Source: JACQHM01 sp964535215 (lineage in GTDB: Bacteria > Methylomirabilota > Methylomirabilia > Methylomirabilales > JACQHM01). From it: DNA of 64,000 bases. The translations under genes and the position numbers were made by a program. The notes under the pieces were generated by a model. That model made no database searches. It was not told the origin of the DNA and worked only from the letters and a program-made list of their open reading frames with translations. The stretch lies in the NCBI GenBank assembly GCA_964535215.1, contig CAZHST010000002.1:62001-126000 (forward strand), given 5' to 3'. Of the stretch, positions 23,805 through 32,664 are shown one piece after another; position 1 is the stretch's first letter; the number at the start of each line of letters is the position of its first letter.

Positions 23805-25357
23805 AACCCTATCGCCTTTTTACCCTCGTTCTTCTGGGAGGTCTGACCCTCTTCCACCTCTGGTACATCGGTGCAGGGATCTTAGACCTCGCCCCCGATG
23901 AGGCCCACTACTGGGACTGGTCCCGCCGCCTGGATTGGAGCTATTACAGCAAAGGCCCTCTCGTCGCTTACCTGATCGCCCTCTCCACCTCTTTAGGGGG
24001 AAGCACGGAGTTCTTCGTGAGGCTCCCGGCCGTCCTCCTGGCCCTGGGCACAGCCTTCCTCACCTCCCTCCTGACGGAAAGGCTCTTTTCGAGGGACCGG
24101 GCGGCTTTCCTGGCCGTCCTCGCCCTAAGCCTCCTCCCCCTGTACGCGGCCGGGTCCATCCTGATGACGATTGATGCCCCTTTCGTGTTCTTCTGGGCCC
24201 TGGCCCTCTTCGCCCTTCATCAAGCCGTCCGAGGTCCGCAATCGCCCCCCCATCCTCTGAAGCCGGGGGTCTGGTGGGGCCTGTTTGGGACCGCTTTAGG
24301 TCTCGGGTTCTTGAGCAAGTACACGATGCTCCTCCTCCTCCCCTGCCTCACCCTCTACCTCTTCCGCTCCCCTCTCGCCCGTGGGTGGCGGAGATGGAAG
24401 GAGCTTCCCCTGGCCCTTCTCCTTGGCTCCCTTTTCACCCTCCCGGTCATCGTCTGGAACGCCCGACACGGGTGGGTATCCTTAAGGCATGTCCTGGGAC
24501 AGGCAGGGCTTGCCGGAGGGAAGGGGCATTTCTCGACCAGGACCTTCTTCGAGTTCTTAGGCTCCCAAGCGGGGGTTGTCTCCCCCCTTCTCTTCCTGGC
24601 CCTCGCCGCGGCCATGATCCGATCAGGCCGCCTCGGCCTTCGAGAAGGTCGGGATGAGTACCTCTTCCTCTTCAGCTTCTCGGCCCCCGTCCTGACCTTT
24701 TTTCTCCTCTGGAGTCTCTACGAAAAGGTTCAGGCCAACTGGGCAGCCCCTGCTTACCTCACCGCGGCCATCGCCCTCGCCGGCTGGGGGGAAGAGCTCC
24801 TCCAGAGGGCCCATGACGCCAAACGAAGACGTCGGCTGGTGTTGGCCTTCTCCGTCACCCTCCTCCCCGGGCTCCTCCTTCAGGCCGTGGGTCACTTCCC
24901 GACCCTTGTGGACGCCATCGGGGTTGACCTCCCCCCGAAAGCCGATCCGACCAGGAGGCTCCAGGGCTGGAGGGAACTGGGGGAGGCGGTGGGGAGGCTC
25001 CTCCGCGAGCGGGGAGGAGACCCCCCCCTCTTCCTCGTCAGCGACCGGTATCAGATCGCCAGCGAGCTGGCCTTTTACGTCCCGGGACAGCCCCGGGTCT
25101 TCAACCTTAACCTGGGCAGGCGGCTGAACCAGTACGACATCTGGGGAGGCCTGGAAACCCTCCGAGGACAGGACATCCTTTTCGTCACCTACGATGATGG
25201 CGAGGCCCCTCCGGAGATCCGAGGGGCCTGCAAAAGGGTTGAGAAGGCAGAGGTCGTCCGAACCTTCCACCGGGGCCGTCCCGCCCACACCTTCTCCATC
25301 TTCCACTGCGAGGGTCTTCGGGAGGTTCCCGAGAAAAAGGGGAGGATCCACTTTTGA
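23801..25357 (+). CDS. GT39/GT83-type membrane glycosyltransferase (ArnT/PMT-like), copy 1
   Basis: A 518-residue integral membrane glycosyltransferase of the dolichyl-phosphate-mannose/ArnT type. The first periplasmic loop has DLAPDEAHYWDWSRRLDWSYY, with the acidic pair that binds the lipid-phosphate sugar, then SKGPLVAYLIAL and numerous hydrophobic segments; a soluble C-terminal domain follows. It should transfer a sugar from undecaprenyl phosphate onto lipid or protein outside the inner membrane. The next gene makes such a lipid-linked sugar. The TTG start at 23801 overlaps the purE stop, with AAGGAGG 12 bases upstream. Confidence 0.85.
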   Translation: MKPYRLFTLVLLGGLTLFHLWYIGAGILDLAPDEAHYWDWSRRLDWSYYSKGPLVAYLIALSTSLGGSTEFFVRLPAVLLALGTAFLTSLLTERLFSRDRAAFLAVLALSLLPLYAAGSILMTIDAPFVFFWALALFALHQAVRGPQSPPHPLKPGVWWGLFGTALGLGFLSKYTMLLLLPCLTLYLFRSPLARGWRRWKELPLALLLGSLFTLPVIVWNARHGWVSLRHVLGQAGLAGGKGHFSTRTFFEFLGSQAGVVSPLLFLALAAAMIRSGRLGLREGRDEYLFLFSFSAPVLTFFLLWSLYEKVQANWAAPAYLTAAIALAGWGEELLQRAHDAKRRRRLVLAFSVTLLPGLLLQAVGHFPTLVDAIGVDLPPKADPTRRLQGWRELGEAVGRLLRERGGDPPLFLVSDRYQIASELAFYVPGQPRVFNLNLGRRLNQYDIWGGLETLRGQDILFVTYDDGEAPPEIRGACKRVEKAEVVRTFHRGRPAHTFSIFHCEGLREVPEKKGRIHF

Positions 25358-26328
25358 GCCAAAACGCCCCGTTTCTCTCCCTCGTCATCCCCCTCTATAA
25401 TGAGGAGGAGAATGTCCTTCCCCTTTACCAGGCCGTCAGGCAGGCCCTGGATAAACTCGAAGGCCCATACGAGGTCATCGCCGTTGATGACGGGAGCACC
25501 GACAGGACCCTGACCCTCCTCGAGCAGGTCCACAAGGAGGATCCCCGGTGGACCATCCTCTCCCTAAGGCGGAACTTCGGCCAGACGGCGGCCCTCTCCG
25601 CCGGGTTCGACCATGCCCGAGGGCAGGTCGTTGTGACGCTGGACGGCGACCTCCAAAACGACCCGGAGGACATCCCCCGGCTCTTGGAACTCATCGAGGC
25701 CTACGACATCGTCAGCGGCTGGAGGGCCGAACGGAAGGATCCGTTCTGGAAGAGGAGGCTCCCCTCGATCCTGGCCAATACCTTGATCTCCTGGGTCACC
25801 GGGATCAAGCTCCACGACTACGGCTGCACCCTGAAGGCCTATCGCCGAGAGGTCATTGACAACCTGAGGCTCTACGGGGAGCTGCACCGGTTCATCCCGG
25901 CCATTGCCAGTTGGATGGGGATCTCCATCGCCGAGGTGAAGGTCCGTCACCGGGAAAGGAAGGCCGGGCACTCGAAATACGGCCTGGGGCGCACGTTCCG
26001 GGTCCTCCTCGACCTCATCACCGTCAAGTTCCTGTTAAGCTTCGTCACGCGTCCGATCCAGGTCTTCGGCTTGATCGGGCTCTTGATGGGCGGGACCGGC
26101 TTCCTGATTTCTCTTTACCTCACCGTCCTGAAGATCCTCTTCGGCTACGAGATCGGAGGCCGGCCCCTCCTCCTCATGGGGGTCCTCCTGCTCCTTTTAG
26201 GGGTTCAGCTCGTCGGGATGGGACTTCTGGGGGAGATGCTGGCCCGGGTCTACCATGAGGCCCTTGGGAAACCCATCTACATGGTGAAGAAAATCCTCAG
26301 GGGAGGCGAGCCATCGAAAGGGGACTAG
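25354..26328 (+). CDS. GT2 family polyprenyl-phosphate glycosyltransferase (ArnC/DPM1-like)
   Basis: A 324-residue family 2 glycosyltransferase. VIPLYNEEENV, AVDDGSTD, the LDGDLQNDPEDIP metal site and the RNFGQTAALSAG segment match DPM1/ArnC-type enzymes that load a sugar onto undecaprenyl phosphate; two hydrophobic segments at about 230-255 and 265-290 anchor it. It is the natural donor-maker for the ArnT-like protein encoded just before it (4-base overlap TTGA). The sugar is not known. TTG start at 25354. Confidence 0.88.
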   Translation: MSQNAPFLSLVIPLYNEEENVLPLYQAVRQALDKLEGPYEVIAVDDGSTDRTLTLLEQVHKEDPRWTILSLRRNFGQTAALSAGFDHARGQVVVTLDGDLQNDPEDIPRLLELIEAYDIVSGWRAERKDPFWKRRLPSILANTLISWVTGIKLHDYGCTLKAYRREVIDNLRLYGELHRFIPAIASWMGISIAEVKVRHRERKAGHSKYGLGRTFRVLLDLITVKFLLSFVTRPIQVFGLIGLLMGGTGFLISLYLTVLKILFGYEIGGRPLLLMGVLLLLLGVQLVGMGLLGEMLARVYHEALGKPIYMVKKILRGGEPSKGD

Positions 26329-26375
26329 AAGCCAGGAACAGGAGGGGGAGGAGAACAGCCACCCTGCTCCTCAAG

Positions 26376-27299
26376 GTGGGGGTCAGCCTCTCCCTCCTCA
26401 CCCTCCTCCTCTGGAGGACGGACCGCTCGGGGCTGGTTAGGCTCCTTCTCTCCCTAGACCTCCCCTCCTTCTCAGCCGCCGTTCTGCTGTATGCCATCGG
26501 TCAGGCGATGAGCACCTACCGGTGGCAGCTCCTTTTAAAGGCCGAGGGGATCCGGATGCCCTACCCCAAGCTCGTCGGCTTCTACTTTGAGGGCATGTTC
26601 TTCAACCTCTTCCTTCCGACCCTGATCGGGGGGGATGTGGTGAAGGGGCACCATATCTACCAGTATACGGGAGGAAAGGAAGCGTCCCTCGCCTCCATCC
26701 TCGTGGATCGCCTGACGGGACTCTGCTCCCTCCTCGGGATCGCCCTCCTGGCCCTCCTCCTGGGTGGTCCTTCCCTCCGGGACCCGGCCGTCACCGGACC
26801 GATCCTGGGCACGGCCCTGGCTTTCGCCTCTGGATGTGTCGCCGTCCTCCACCCACGGCTCCGGCCTCTCCTGGAGAGGCTCCCGTGGGGGAGGTTTACG
26901 GAGAAGATCCTCGGGTTCTTCCAAGCCCTTCAACAGTACCGGCGCCACCGGAAAGCCCTGGGACAGGCCATCGGCCTCTCAGTGGTCTTCCAGGCCATGG
27001 TGATCTACTCCTATTACTTGATCGCCAGGGCCCTGGGGCTGGCCGTCCCCCTCGGCCCCTTTTTCCTCCTCGTCCCTGTTGTGGTGGTCATCGCCATGCT
27101 CCCGGTAAGTCTGGGAGGCCTGGGGATTCGGGAAGGGGCCGTCGTCTACCTCTTCGGCAAGGTGGGCATGGAAGCGACCGGTGCCTTAGCCATGTCCCTC
27201 ACCTGGTTCCTCCTCCTCATCCTGACAAGCCTTCCTGGAGGCCTCTTCTTCATCCTCCAGGACCACCGGCGAAGGGCCTCCGATCGTGAGGGGGGATGA
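26376..27299 (+). CDS. Lysylphosphatidylglycerol synthase TM-region-like (UPF0104/YbhN) membrane protein
   Basis: A strongly hydrophobic protein of at least 307 residues with the family features YRWQLLLKAEGI, FNLFLPTLIGGDVVKGHHIY, and near the end MLPVSLGGLGIREGAVVYLF. This is the flippase-like transmembrane domain without the MprF synthetase domain; such proteins are thought to act in lipid or lipid-linked sugar movement. The start is uncertain: GTG 26376 lacks a nearby ribosome site, and the frame stays open upstream into the preceding gene, where GGGGAGG precedes an ATC at 26313. It overlaps the PAP2 gene by 4 bp. Confidence 0.8.
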   Translation: MGVSLSLLTLLLWRTDRSGLVRLLLSLDLPSFSAAVLLYAIGQAMSTYRWQLLLKAEGIRMPYPKLVGFYFEGMFFNLFLPTLIGGDVVKGHHIYQYTGGKEASLASILVDRLTGLCSLLGIALLALLLGGPSLRDPAVTGPILGTALAFASGCVAVLHPRLRPLLERLPWGRFTEKILGFFQALQQYRRHRKALGQAIGLSVVFQAMVIYSYYLIARALGLAVPLGPFFLLVPVVVVIAMLPVSLGGLGIREGAVVYLFGKVGMEATGALAMSLTWFLLLILTSLPGGLFFILQDHRRRASDREGG

Positions 27300-27925
27300 C
27301 GATGCCCGCCGTTTCATTCCTCCAGACCCTTGACCGGTGGGACAGGAGTCTCTTTCTCCTCCTGAATGGATCGTTGGTGAACGACTTCTTCGATCTCCTG
27401 ATGCCCTTCATCACCAACAAATGGAACTTCGTCATCCCGCTGGCCTTCCTCTTTGCCTACCTCTTCTTGAAAGGCGGGAGATCCACGAGGATCCTCCTCC
27501 TCTTCAGCCTTCTCCTCCTGCTCTTAGCCGACGGGAGCGCCGCCGCTTTGAAAAGCCTCATCCAGCGACCGAGGCCCTGCCAGGTCCTGGAGCAGGTACG
27601 GATCCTGGTCGGCTGCACCTCTTCCTTCGCCCTCCCCTCGAACCACGCCACCAACACCTTCGCCATCGCCTCCTTTTTTGCCTCCTCCTACCGGAGGCTT
27701 GCCGTCCCCCTCTTTGCCCTCGCCTTCCTTGTGGGGTACTCCCGGATCTACGTGGGGGTCCATTACCCCCTTGATGTGCTGGGAGGAGCGGCCCTGGGCG
27801 TCGTCCTTGGCCTCCTCGCCGGCGCTTTGGGACGGTGGATCCTCTTCAGGTGGGACGAGCGAAATGGGAGGTCGCCGCAGGTCTGGCGGGACCCCCCCTC
27901 CGGCGGATCCGGCTTGGAGGGCTAA
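27296..27925 (+). CDS. PAP2-superfamily lipid phosphatase
   Basis: A 209-residue membrane phosphatase with the three PAP2 motifs in order: K-S-L-I-Q-R-P-R-P (motif 1), PSNHATN with the acid His (motif 2) and SRIYVGVHYPLDVLGG with the nucleophilic His (motif 3). It probably removes phosphate from undecaprenyl pyrophosphate or lipid A. It closes the rightward group of glycosyltransferase and flippase-like genes, and its stop overlaps tail to tail with the convergent GT39 gene (bases CTAA at 27922-27925). ATG 27296. Confidence 0.88.
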   Translation: MTMPAVSFLQTLDRWDRSLFLLLNGSLVNDFFDLLMPFITNKWNFVIPLAFLFAYLFLKGGRSTRILLLFSLLLLLLADGSAAALKSLIQRPRPCQVLEQVRILVGCTSSFALPSNHATNTFAIASFFASSYRRLAVPLFALAFLVGYSRIYVGVHYPLDVLGGAALGVVLGLLAGALGRWILFRWDERNGRSPQVWRDPPSGGSGLEG

Positions 27926-29322
27926 AGGGGCTGGACGAGGAGATACCTCTCCCCTTGGATCAGGACCCGAACGGCCCCCTGAAGCTCGCGGTACCCTTCT
28001 CTCGTCGTGATGATCAGGGCCCCGCTTCCCGGCTGCTTGTCGAGGATCTCCTCCCGGGTCAGGATCCTGATGTCCCGATCGGCATAGAAGACGAGGATCC
28101 CCCGCAAGAGCCAGTCGTCAACCCGATACCCGAAAACCGGCTTCCCCGGGAGGGTCCTTCCCGCCAGAAGGGGTGAAAAGCTGACGATGTCCTTCGTCTC
28201 CACCACCTCCCGATGGAGGCGGATCGGAAGAAACCAGAGGATGCCTGAGGCCAGGAGGAGCCCGAGAGCCAGGGCCTTGAGGATCGGCGCCTTGGGGATC
28301 CGGGTGGTCAGGTGTCCCAACGCGTATCCACTCGCCAAGGCCAAGGCGGGGAAGAGAGGGATGATATACCGGTCGTACTGGGGGTTGACGAGGTGCAGCA
28401 CCACCCAGATGGTGGCGGCCCACGAGAGGGGGAGCACCGTGCTGTCGGTTGGGTCCCCTTTCCTGAGGGCCTCCCGGACCAGGAGGAAAAGGCCATAGAT
28501 CGCAAAGGGAAGCCAGGGCCAGTAGTAGGTCAGCAGGATCCTGGGATAGGTGAGGAATCGGTCAAGGCCTGGATCGGGATCGACCCGGGAGAGGATCTCC
28601 TGACCGAAATAGGTCTTCAGGAACGTTTCGCCGTACAGCCGGTATTCATAGAGGGGCCACGGAAGAACGATCAGGAGGAAAAGGGGAGAGGAAAGCCAGA
28701 AAGCCCGAGCGTTCCAAGGGTGGGCCTCCCGGGTGATCAGGGAATGCACACCCAGGATCAAAAGGGGGAAGGTGAAGAGGGGTCCCTTCGTCATCGCCGT
28801 TGAGCCGAGAAAGATCCAGAAGAGCGGTAGGAGCCCTGGCCTCCTTCTGGAGAAGAGGACCGTCAAAATGGCGGCAACGGTGAAGAAGAGGACCGCTGAT
28901 TCGAGACGGGCCGTTGTGGAGGTCTTGACGAAGAAGGAGGTCGTGGCCAAAACAAAAGCTGCCAAGAATCCTCCCCATGGCCCGTAGAGGAATCTTCCCA
29001 GGAAGTAAAGGAGGACCACGCTGGAGAAGCCGAAGAGGGCCGAGGGCAGGCGGGCGGCAAAGGCATTGACCCCGAAGACCCGAAAGGAGAGGGCCATCAA
29101 CCAAAACATCAGCGGGGGTTTTAAGAAATAGGGATGTCCCCCCCAGTGGAGATCAAACCAGCTCCCTCCTTTTGCCACCTGCTTGGCGATGGCGGCATAG
29201 TTGGCGGGGTCCCCTACCAAAAGCCCCTGGGAGAGCTTCGGGAAGAAGACCAGGAGGCCCACCCACACCACGAGGATCACCAGGCCCCCTTCCCTCCACC
29301 CCAGGGAGGCTAATCGCTTCAC
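27922..29322 (-). CDS. GT39/ArnT-like membrane glycosyltransferase, copy 2
   Basis: A 466-residue membrane glycosyltransferase, related in layout to the one at 23801. It has GDPANYAAIAKQVAKGG in the first loop, HPYFLKPPLMFWLMAL, FAARLPSALFG and about a dozen hydrophobic segments, ending with a short soluble tail. It presumably transfers a sugar from a polyprenyl phosphate donor at the outer face of the inner membrane. Convergent with the PAP2 gene. ATG 29322 follows a purine-rich GAGGGAGGATC. Confidence 0.82.
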   Translation of the reverse strand: MKRLASLGWREGGLVILVVWVGLLVFFPKLSQGLLVGDPANYAAIAKQVAKGGSWFDLHWGGHPYFLKPPLMFWLMALSFRVFGVNAFAARLPSALFGFSSVVLLYFLGRFLYGPWGGFLAAFVLATTSFFVKTSTTARLESAVLFFTVAAILTVLFSRRRPGLLPLFWIFLGSTAMTKGPLFTFPLLILGVHSLITREAHPWNARAFWLSSPLFLLIVLPWPLYEYRLYGETFLKTYFGQEILSRVDPDPGLDRFLTYPRILLTYYWPWLPFAIYGLFLLVREALRKGDPTDSTVLPLSWAATIWVVLHLVNPQYDRYIIPLFPALALASGYALGHLTTRIPKAPILKALALGLLLASGILWFLPIRLHREVVETKDIVSFSPLLAGRTLPGKPVFGYRVDDWLLRGILVFYADRDIRILTREEILDKQPGSGALIITTREGYRELQGAVRVLIQGERYLLVQPL

Positions 29323-29456
29323 GATCCTCCCTCGTTAAGGATCCGGCAACGCCGGGACCTTCAAGGCCAAGGTGATGACCCGTCACCGGAGGCGCTTACC
29401 CCCACTACCGTTTCAGCGATGATCGGCCAGGAGACGCATCCATCATAAAGATGAGA

Positions 29457-29489
29457 GGTGGACATGTCAACGGGTGTGACACGTCCACC
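29457..29489. repeat. Imperfect inverted repeat between qhp operon and GT39 gene
   Basis: Two 13-base arms (29457-29469 and 29477-29489) pair at 12 positions around a 7-base loop, GGTGGAC and GTCCACC forming the base. A second small palindrome GGACAGGTCC lies at 29506-29515, just beyond the qhpB stop. Neither has a T-run. They occupy the 197-bp space downstream of the qhp operon and may serve as an intrinsic pause or mRNA end, or be an old mobile-element end. Confidence 0.5.
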
Positions 29490-29519
29490 CTGGTAAGAAG
29501 GAGGGGGACAGGTCCACCC

Positions 29520-30581
29520 TTAGCGCGGGATGACCCGGAGGACGGCCAGGGCCTGGTCCCCGGGAAGGACGATGTTGGTAATCTTGCTTAATGTAGCCGC
29601 GTCGTAGACGGCGATGTCGGGCTGGGTGCCGGCCAGGTAGACCCTTGTCCCATCCGAGCTGATGTTGGCCATGTAATAGGTATGGTCCACCTCAACCTTC
29701 TGCTCGACGAGTTTCCTCTCCAGGTCCACCTTGAGCAGATGGGTATAGGTGACGTAGGCCTTCTTCCTGTCGGGGGAGAGGACGGAGTTGAACATGATCC
29801 TGATGGTGTCCAGCGTCCCCAGTTCGATGGTGTCCAACCGGCCGGTGCTGAGATCGAGGTTCGCCAACCCGACAAGGAAAAGCTTGTTGATCGTGTCCTC
29901 GGCGTAGTAAGGTGTCGAGATGACCTGGGTGTTCTCAAAGTTCGGCCAGAAGTCCAGGACATCAACGGCACCGATCCCCGTCACATCGGAGGCAATCGGG
30001 ATCGTCTCCAGGACCTGGCCGGTCTCCGGGTCCATGACAAAGACCCCTAGCGAAAGGCCGTAGAGCCGGGAGCCATCGGTCGAGAACGCGATGACCGAGA
30101 TCTGCCGGGGGGCCTCAAAGGTCTTGACAACCCTCCGGGTCCCTACATCGAAGACCCGGATCCGGGTCGGGCGCACCTCGTAGCGGTCGAGCCCTACCCC
30201 CACAGGGGCCTCGTAGACGTACAACCGGTCCCCTTGGGGGGTCAGGACCATGTCAATGGCCTTGACCCGCTCCGCCGGCGTCGAGAGGTCAATCCTCCCC
30301 ACTTCCCTTCCGGCCTCGATGTCAACGATGGCGATCGATTCCCAGCGGTTGGTGATGACAAACACGGTCCGCTTATCCGGGTGCGGCACGATCCGATACG
30401 GGTGGCCAGGGCCGCTCAAAGGGATCCGCTTCAGGACCTGATGGCTGGAACCGGAGATGACGTAGAAGTCATTCTGATAGGTCCCGGTGAGGAGCAGATC
30501 TTCCCCCTCCGCCGATCCGAGGGCCAAGACCCCGAGGGCCGACCCAACGATGAGGAACGTCGCGACAATTCCCCGCTTCAC
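29520..30581 (-). CDS. qhpB: Quinohemoprotein amine dehydrogenase, beta subunit
   Basis: A 353-residue secreted seven-bladed beta-propeller with a signal peptide (first about 26 residues, ...ALGSAEG) and YVTN-like repeats such as HPDKRTVFVITNRWESIAIVDIE and SSDGTRVYLAGTQPDIAVYD. In quinohemoprotein amine dehydrogenase the beta subunit is such a propeller and packs with the diheme alpha and the crosslinked gamma subunits in the periplasm. It is the last gene of the operon, 55 bp behind the gamma gene. The start is GTG at 30581, with GGGGGAGG upstream; a nearby ATG is out of frame. Confidence 0.9.
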   Translation of the reverse strand: MKRGIVATFLIVGSALGVLALGSAEGEDLLLTGTYQNDFYVISGSSHQVLKRIPLSGPGHPYRIVPHPDKRTVFVITNRWESIAIVDIEAGREVGRIDLSTPAERVKAIDMVLTPQGDRLYVYEAPVGVGLDRYEVRPTRIRVFDVGTRRVVKTFEAPRQISVIAFSTDGSRLYGLSLGVFVMDPETGQVLETIPIASDVTGIGAVDVLDFWPNFENTQVISTPYYAEDTINKLFLVGLANLDLSTGRLDTIELGTLDTIRIMFNSVLSPDRKKAYVTYTHLLKVDLERKLVEQKVEVDHTYYMANISSDGTRVYLAGTQPDIAVYDAATLSKITNIVLPGDQALAVLRVIPR

Positions 30582-30636
30582 CTTTCATCCTCCCCCTGGA
30601 AGCGTTCAGCCGAAGGTTTGCAGCGATCTCCAACCC

Positions 30637-30981
30637 TTACCCCTCAGGCTCCGTTGGAAAGACGGAGGGGAGCTTCCGCCAGTCCCGGGCCGCGGAGGAG
30701 CACTCATCGGACCAGGTCTGATAGTTCACGAGGGTATCCGGGACCTGGGCCGGCCACCAGCAGGGGCCGGAGCAGCCGTAGAGGTCGGACTCCATGGGCT
30801 GGCAGAGCCCCACGATCCCCCCCCAGGGATCCACCTCCCATCCTGGGTCGAAGGTGGAGGCGCAGCCCGCCGGGAGCCACTGCATCGCCTTCACGTCGGC
30901 CTCCTCGGCTCCCCTAGCTTCCTCCTCGACCCGCTTCGCCAACTTCCTGGCCTTGTCATTGATCGGCTTCGAGTGCTTCAT
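30637..30981 (-). CDS. qhpC: Quinohemoprotein amine dehydrogenase, gamma subunit precursor (CTQ bearing)
   Basis: A 114-residue precursor. Its crosslinking residues align without gaps to the known Paracoccus gamma subunit with an offset of 33: C40-E49, C60-D66 and C74-D82 for the three thioether bonds, and C70 with W76 for the cysteine tryptophylquinone. The core has CQPMESDLYGC and PCWWPAQVPD. The first 30 or so residues are a charged, non-secretory leader that is removed after modification. In this system a radical SAM enzyme makes the thioethers, a flavin monooxygenase hydroxylates the Trp, a subtilisin-like protease cuts the leader and an ABC exporter carries it out; all are encoded upstream. 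ATG 30981 with AAAGGAGG. Confidence 0.96.
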   Translation of the reverse strand: MKHSKPINDKARKLAKRVEEEARGAEEADVKAMQWLPAGCASTFDPGWEVDPWGGIVGLCQPMESDLYGCSGPCWWPAQVPDTLVNYQTWSDECSSAARDWRKLPSVFPTEPEG

Positions 30982-30993
30982 CCCTCGCCTCCT

Positions 30994-32607
30994 TTACTTT
31001 AACGGCGGGTTGTTCCACCGGGGGGCCGTGACGATCAAGAACGCCCTCGCCTTGAGCGGGGGGCTGACCCCCTCGGGCGAGTAGGTCGCCGTGATCCAGA
31101 GATCGCCGTAGTTGTTGGTCTGCCACTTCCGCTCCGGGTTCGGCCCCTCACCGGCAGGGGTGAAGAGCCCATTTTGGTCAATGGACCCAGCATAGTAGAC
31201 ATCGTCCTCAAACCACTCCCGGCGGAAGTCCTCGACCCCCCACTGGGCCTTCACCAGCCCGATCCGGAGGTCATCCTCGGTCCCCTTCTTTCCGTCAGGG
31301 CCGTTGGAGAAGGCGATCGCTTCAAACTGGGCTAGCTCCTTCGGGACGGTATCCCCCCCCGCCCGGGCCAAAGCCCTTTCCGGGAAGACCTTGATGTAGT
31401 CCATCCTGTCATAGACCGTGAGGAGCTTCTCCCCTACGAGGAAGCTGACCTTCACGTCCCGGACCCCGATGGGGGCCTTTCCCTCCACCTCGACCGCCAC
31501 TACGATGGCGCTCTTGTCGGCGCTCACGATCCTCCTCACCGAGACCCCCGGACCCAAGGCGATATCCGCCGGCCGGACCGGCGGGAGGTCGGTCCCAAAG
31601 ATCCTGAGCTGCAACGTGCTCCCCTGCCTCACCGCCCCCGGCAGGACCTTCAGGATCCTGGGGGTTCCGTTGATCCTGACGAGCCGCTCGTCCGACCCGA
31701 TCTCCTCGTGATCCTTCACGAACCGGCGTCCCGAGAGGGTCGTCCCATCCTCCGAGGCATGCAGGACCTCCACCAGCTGGCGCCCTTCATGGGTCTTGGA
31801 GCGCCCCCGCCAGGCGTAGCCTGTATAGACGAGGCCGCTCCCCGAGCCAGACACCCTTGTTCCATCCTCGTATTCAACCGCCCACGAGGTCTGGTACGTG
31901 TCCCCCCCAACCCCCTTGATCTCCATCCGACCCACATAGCTGCCCTTCCCCGGGCGGTAGCCGACCATGGCCCAGGATCCGGTCAGGTCAGGCTTCCGCA
32001 GGGCCTTCCACCGAAGCCATTCGTCCGTCTGGAAGGGATAAAGCCTCGCCAGGATGTCCGCTACCTTCCCGGAGGCCAAGCCGAACCAGTCCAGGTTCCT
32101 CCCGCCAGCTTGGTATTCGGTAGTAGGCCAAGACCCCAGATGGAAATGGGCCTGAAGCCCCCACTCCTCCCGGGTCCTTCGCTGGAGGGCAATCCGGGCA
32201 AAGGTGTGACACCGGGCGCAGACGGCCCCGACGTCCGCATCGGGGATCTTCTCGTCCCCCTTGGCGATGCTCCTCCGCTCCAGGAGGTAGGTAAACCCCC
32301 TGATCTCCGCCGGGGCGAGGCCGTACTCGTCGCTTAAGTACTTGATGATGACCCTCTTCTCTTCGGGGGTGAGGGAGACCCGGTTAGCCAGTTGCATCCT
32401 GGAGACCGTCATCTCCCACCCCTCAGGGGTTCTCCTCGACGATTCGATCCGGCTGAGCTTCCCATCGGGTCCCGGCCGATGGCAGGCGGAGCACTTTTGG
32501 ACGAGGAGATCCCGCCCTCCCTCGGCACCCCCAGGAGGGGATGACAGGAGGACAAGGGAGAGAGAAAGCCCAAGAACCCATAACCCCTTGCCTTTCACAG
32601 GACCCAT
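30994..32607 (-). CDS. qhpA: Quinohemoprotein amine dehydrogenase, alpha subunit (diheme)
   Basis: A 537-residue secreted protein with a signal peptide (about 1-29) and two c-type heme sites, C39-S-A-C42-H43 and C130-A-R-C133-H134, followed by a long beta-rich region (TWxxx VEYEDG, IYGTDLPPV-like Ig-type domains) as in the alpha subunit of quinohemoprotein amine dehydrogenases. The hemes take electrons from the CTQ cofactor of the gamma subunit and pass them to an external acceptor. ATG 32607 is chosen over ATG 32628 because AAGGAGG stands 8 bp before it. It lies 12 bp before the gamma gene. Confidence 0.94.
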   Translation of the reverse strand: MGPVKGKGLWVLGLSLSLVLLSSPPGGAEGGRDLLVQKCSACHRPGPDGKLSRIESSRRTPEGWEMTVSRMQLANRVSLTPEEKRVIIKYLSDEYGLAPAEIRGFTYLLERRSIAKGDEKIPDADVGAVCARCHTFARIALQRRTREEWGLQAHFHLGSWPTTEYQAGGRNLDWFGLASGKVADILARLYPFQTDEWLRWKALRKPDLTGSWAMVGYRPGKGSYVGRMEIKGVGGDTYQTSWAVEYEDGTRVSGSGSGLVYTGYAWRGRSKTHEGRQLVEVLHASEDGTTLSGRRFVKDHEEIGSDERLVRINGTPRILKVLPGAVRQGSTLQLRIFGTDLPPVRPADIALGPGVSVRRIVSADKSAIVVAVEVEGKAPIGVRDVKVSFLVGEKLLTVYDRMDYIKVFPERALARAGGDTVPKELAQFEAIAFSNGPDGKKGTEDDLRIGLVKAQWGVEDFRREWFEDDVYYAGSIDQNGLFTPAGEGPNPERKWQTNNYGDLWITATYSPEGVSPPLKARAFLIVTAPRWNNPPLK

Positions 32608-32664
32608 CCCAACTCCCTCCTTCCCCATGGACAAGACCTAGCCCTTGAGCGGATCCCTCCGCCG

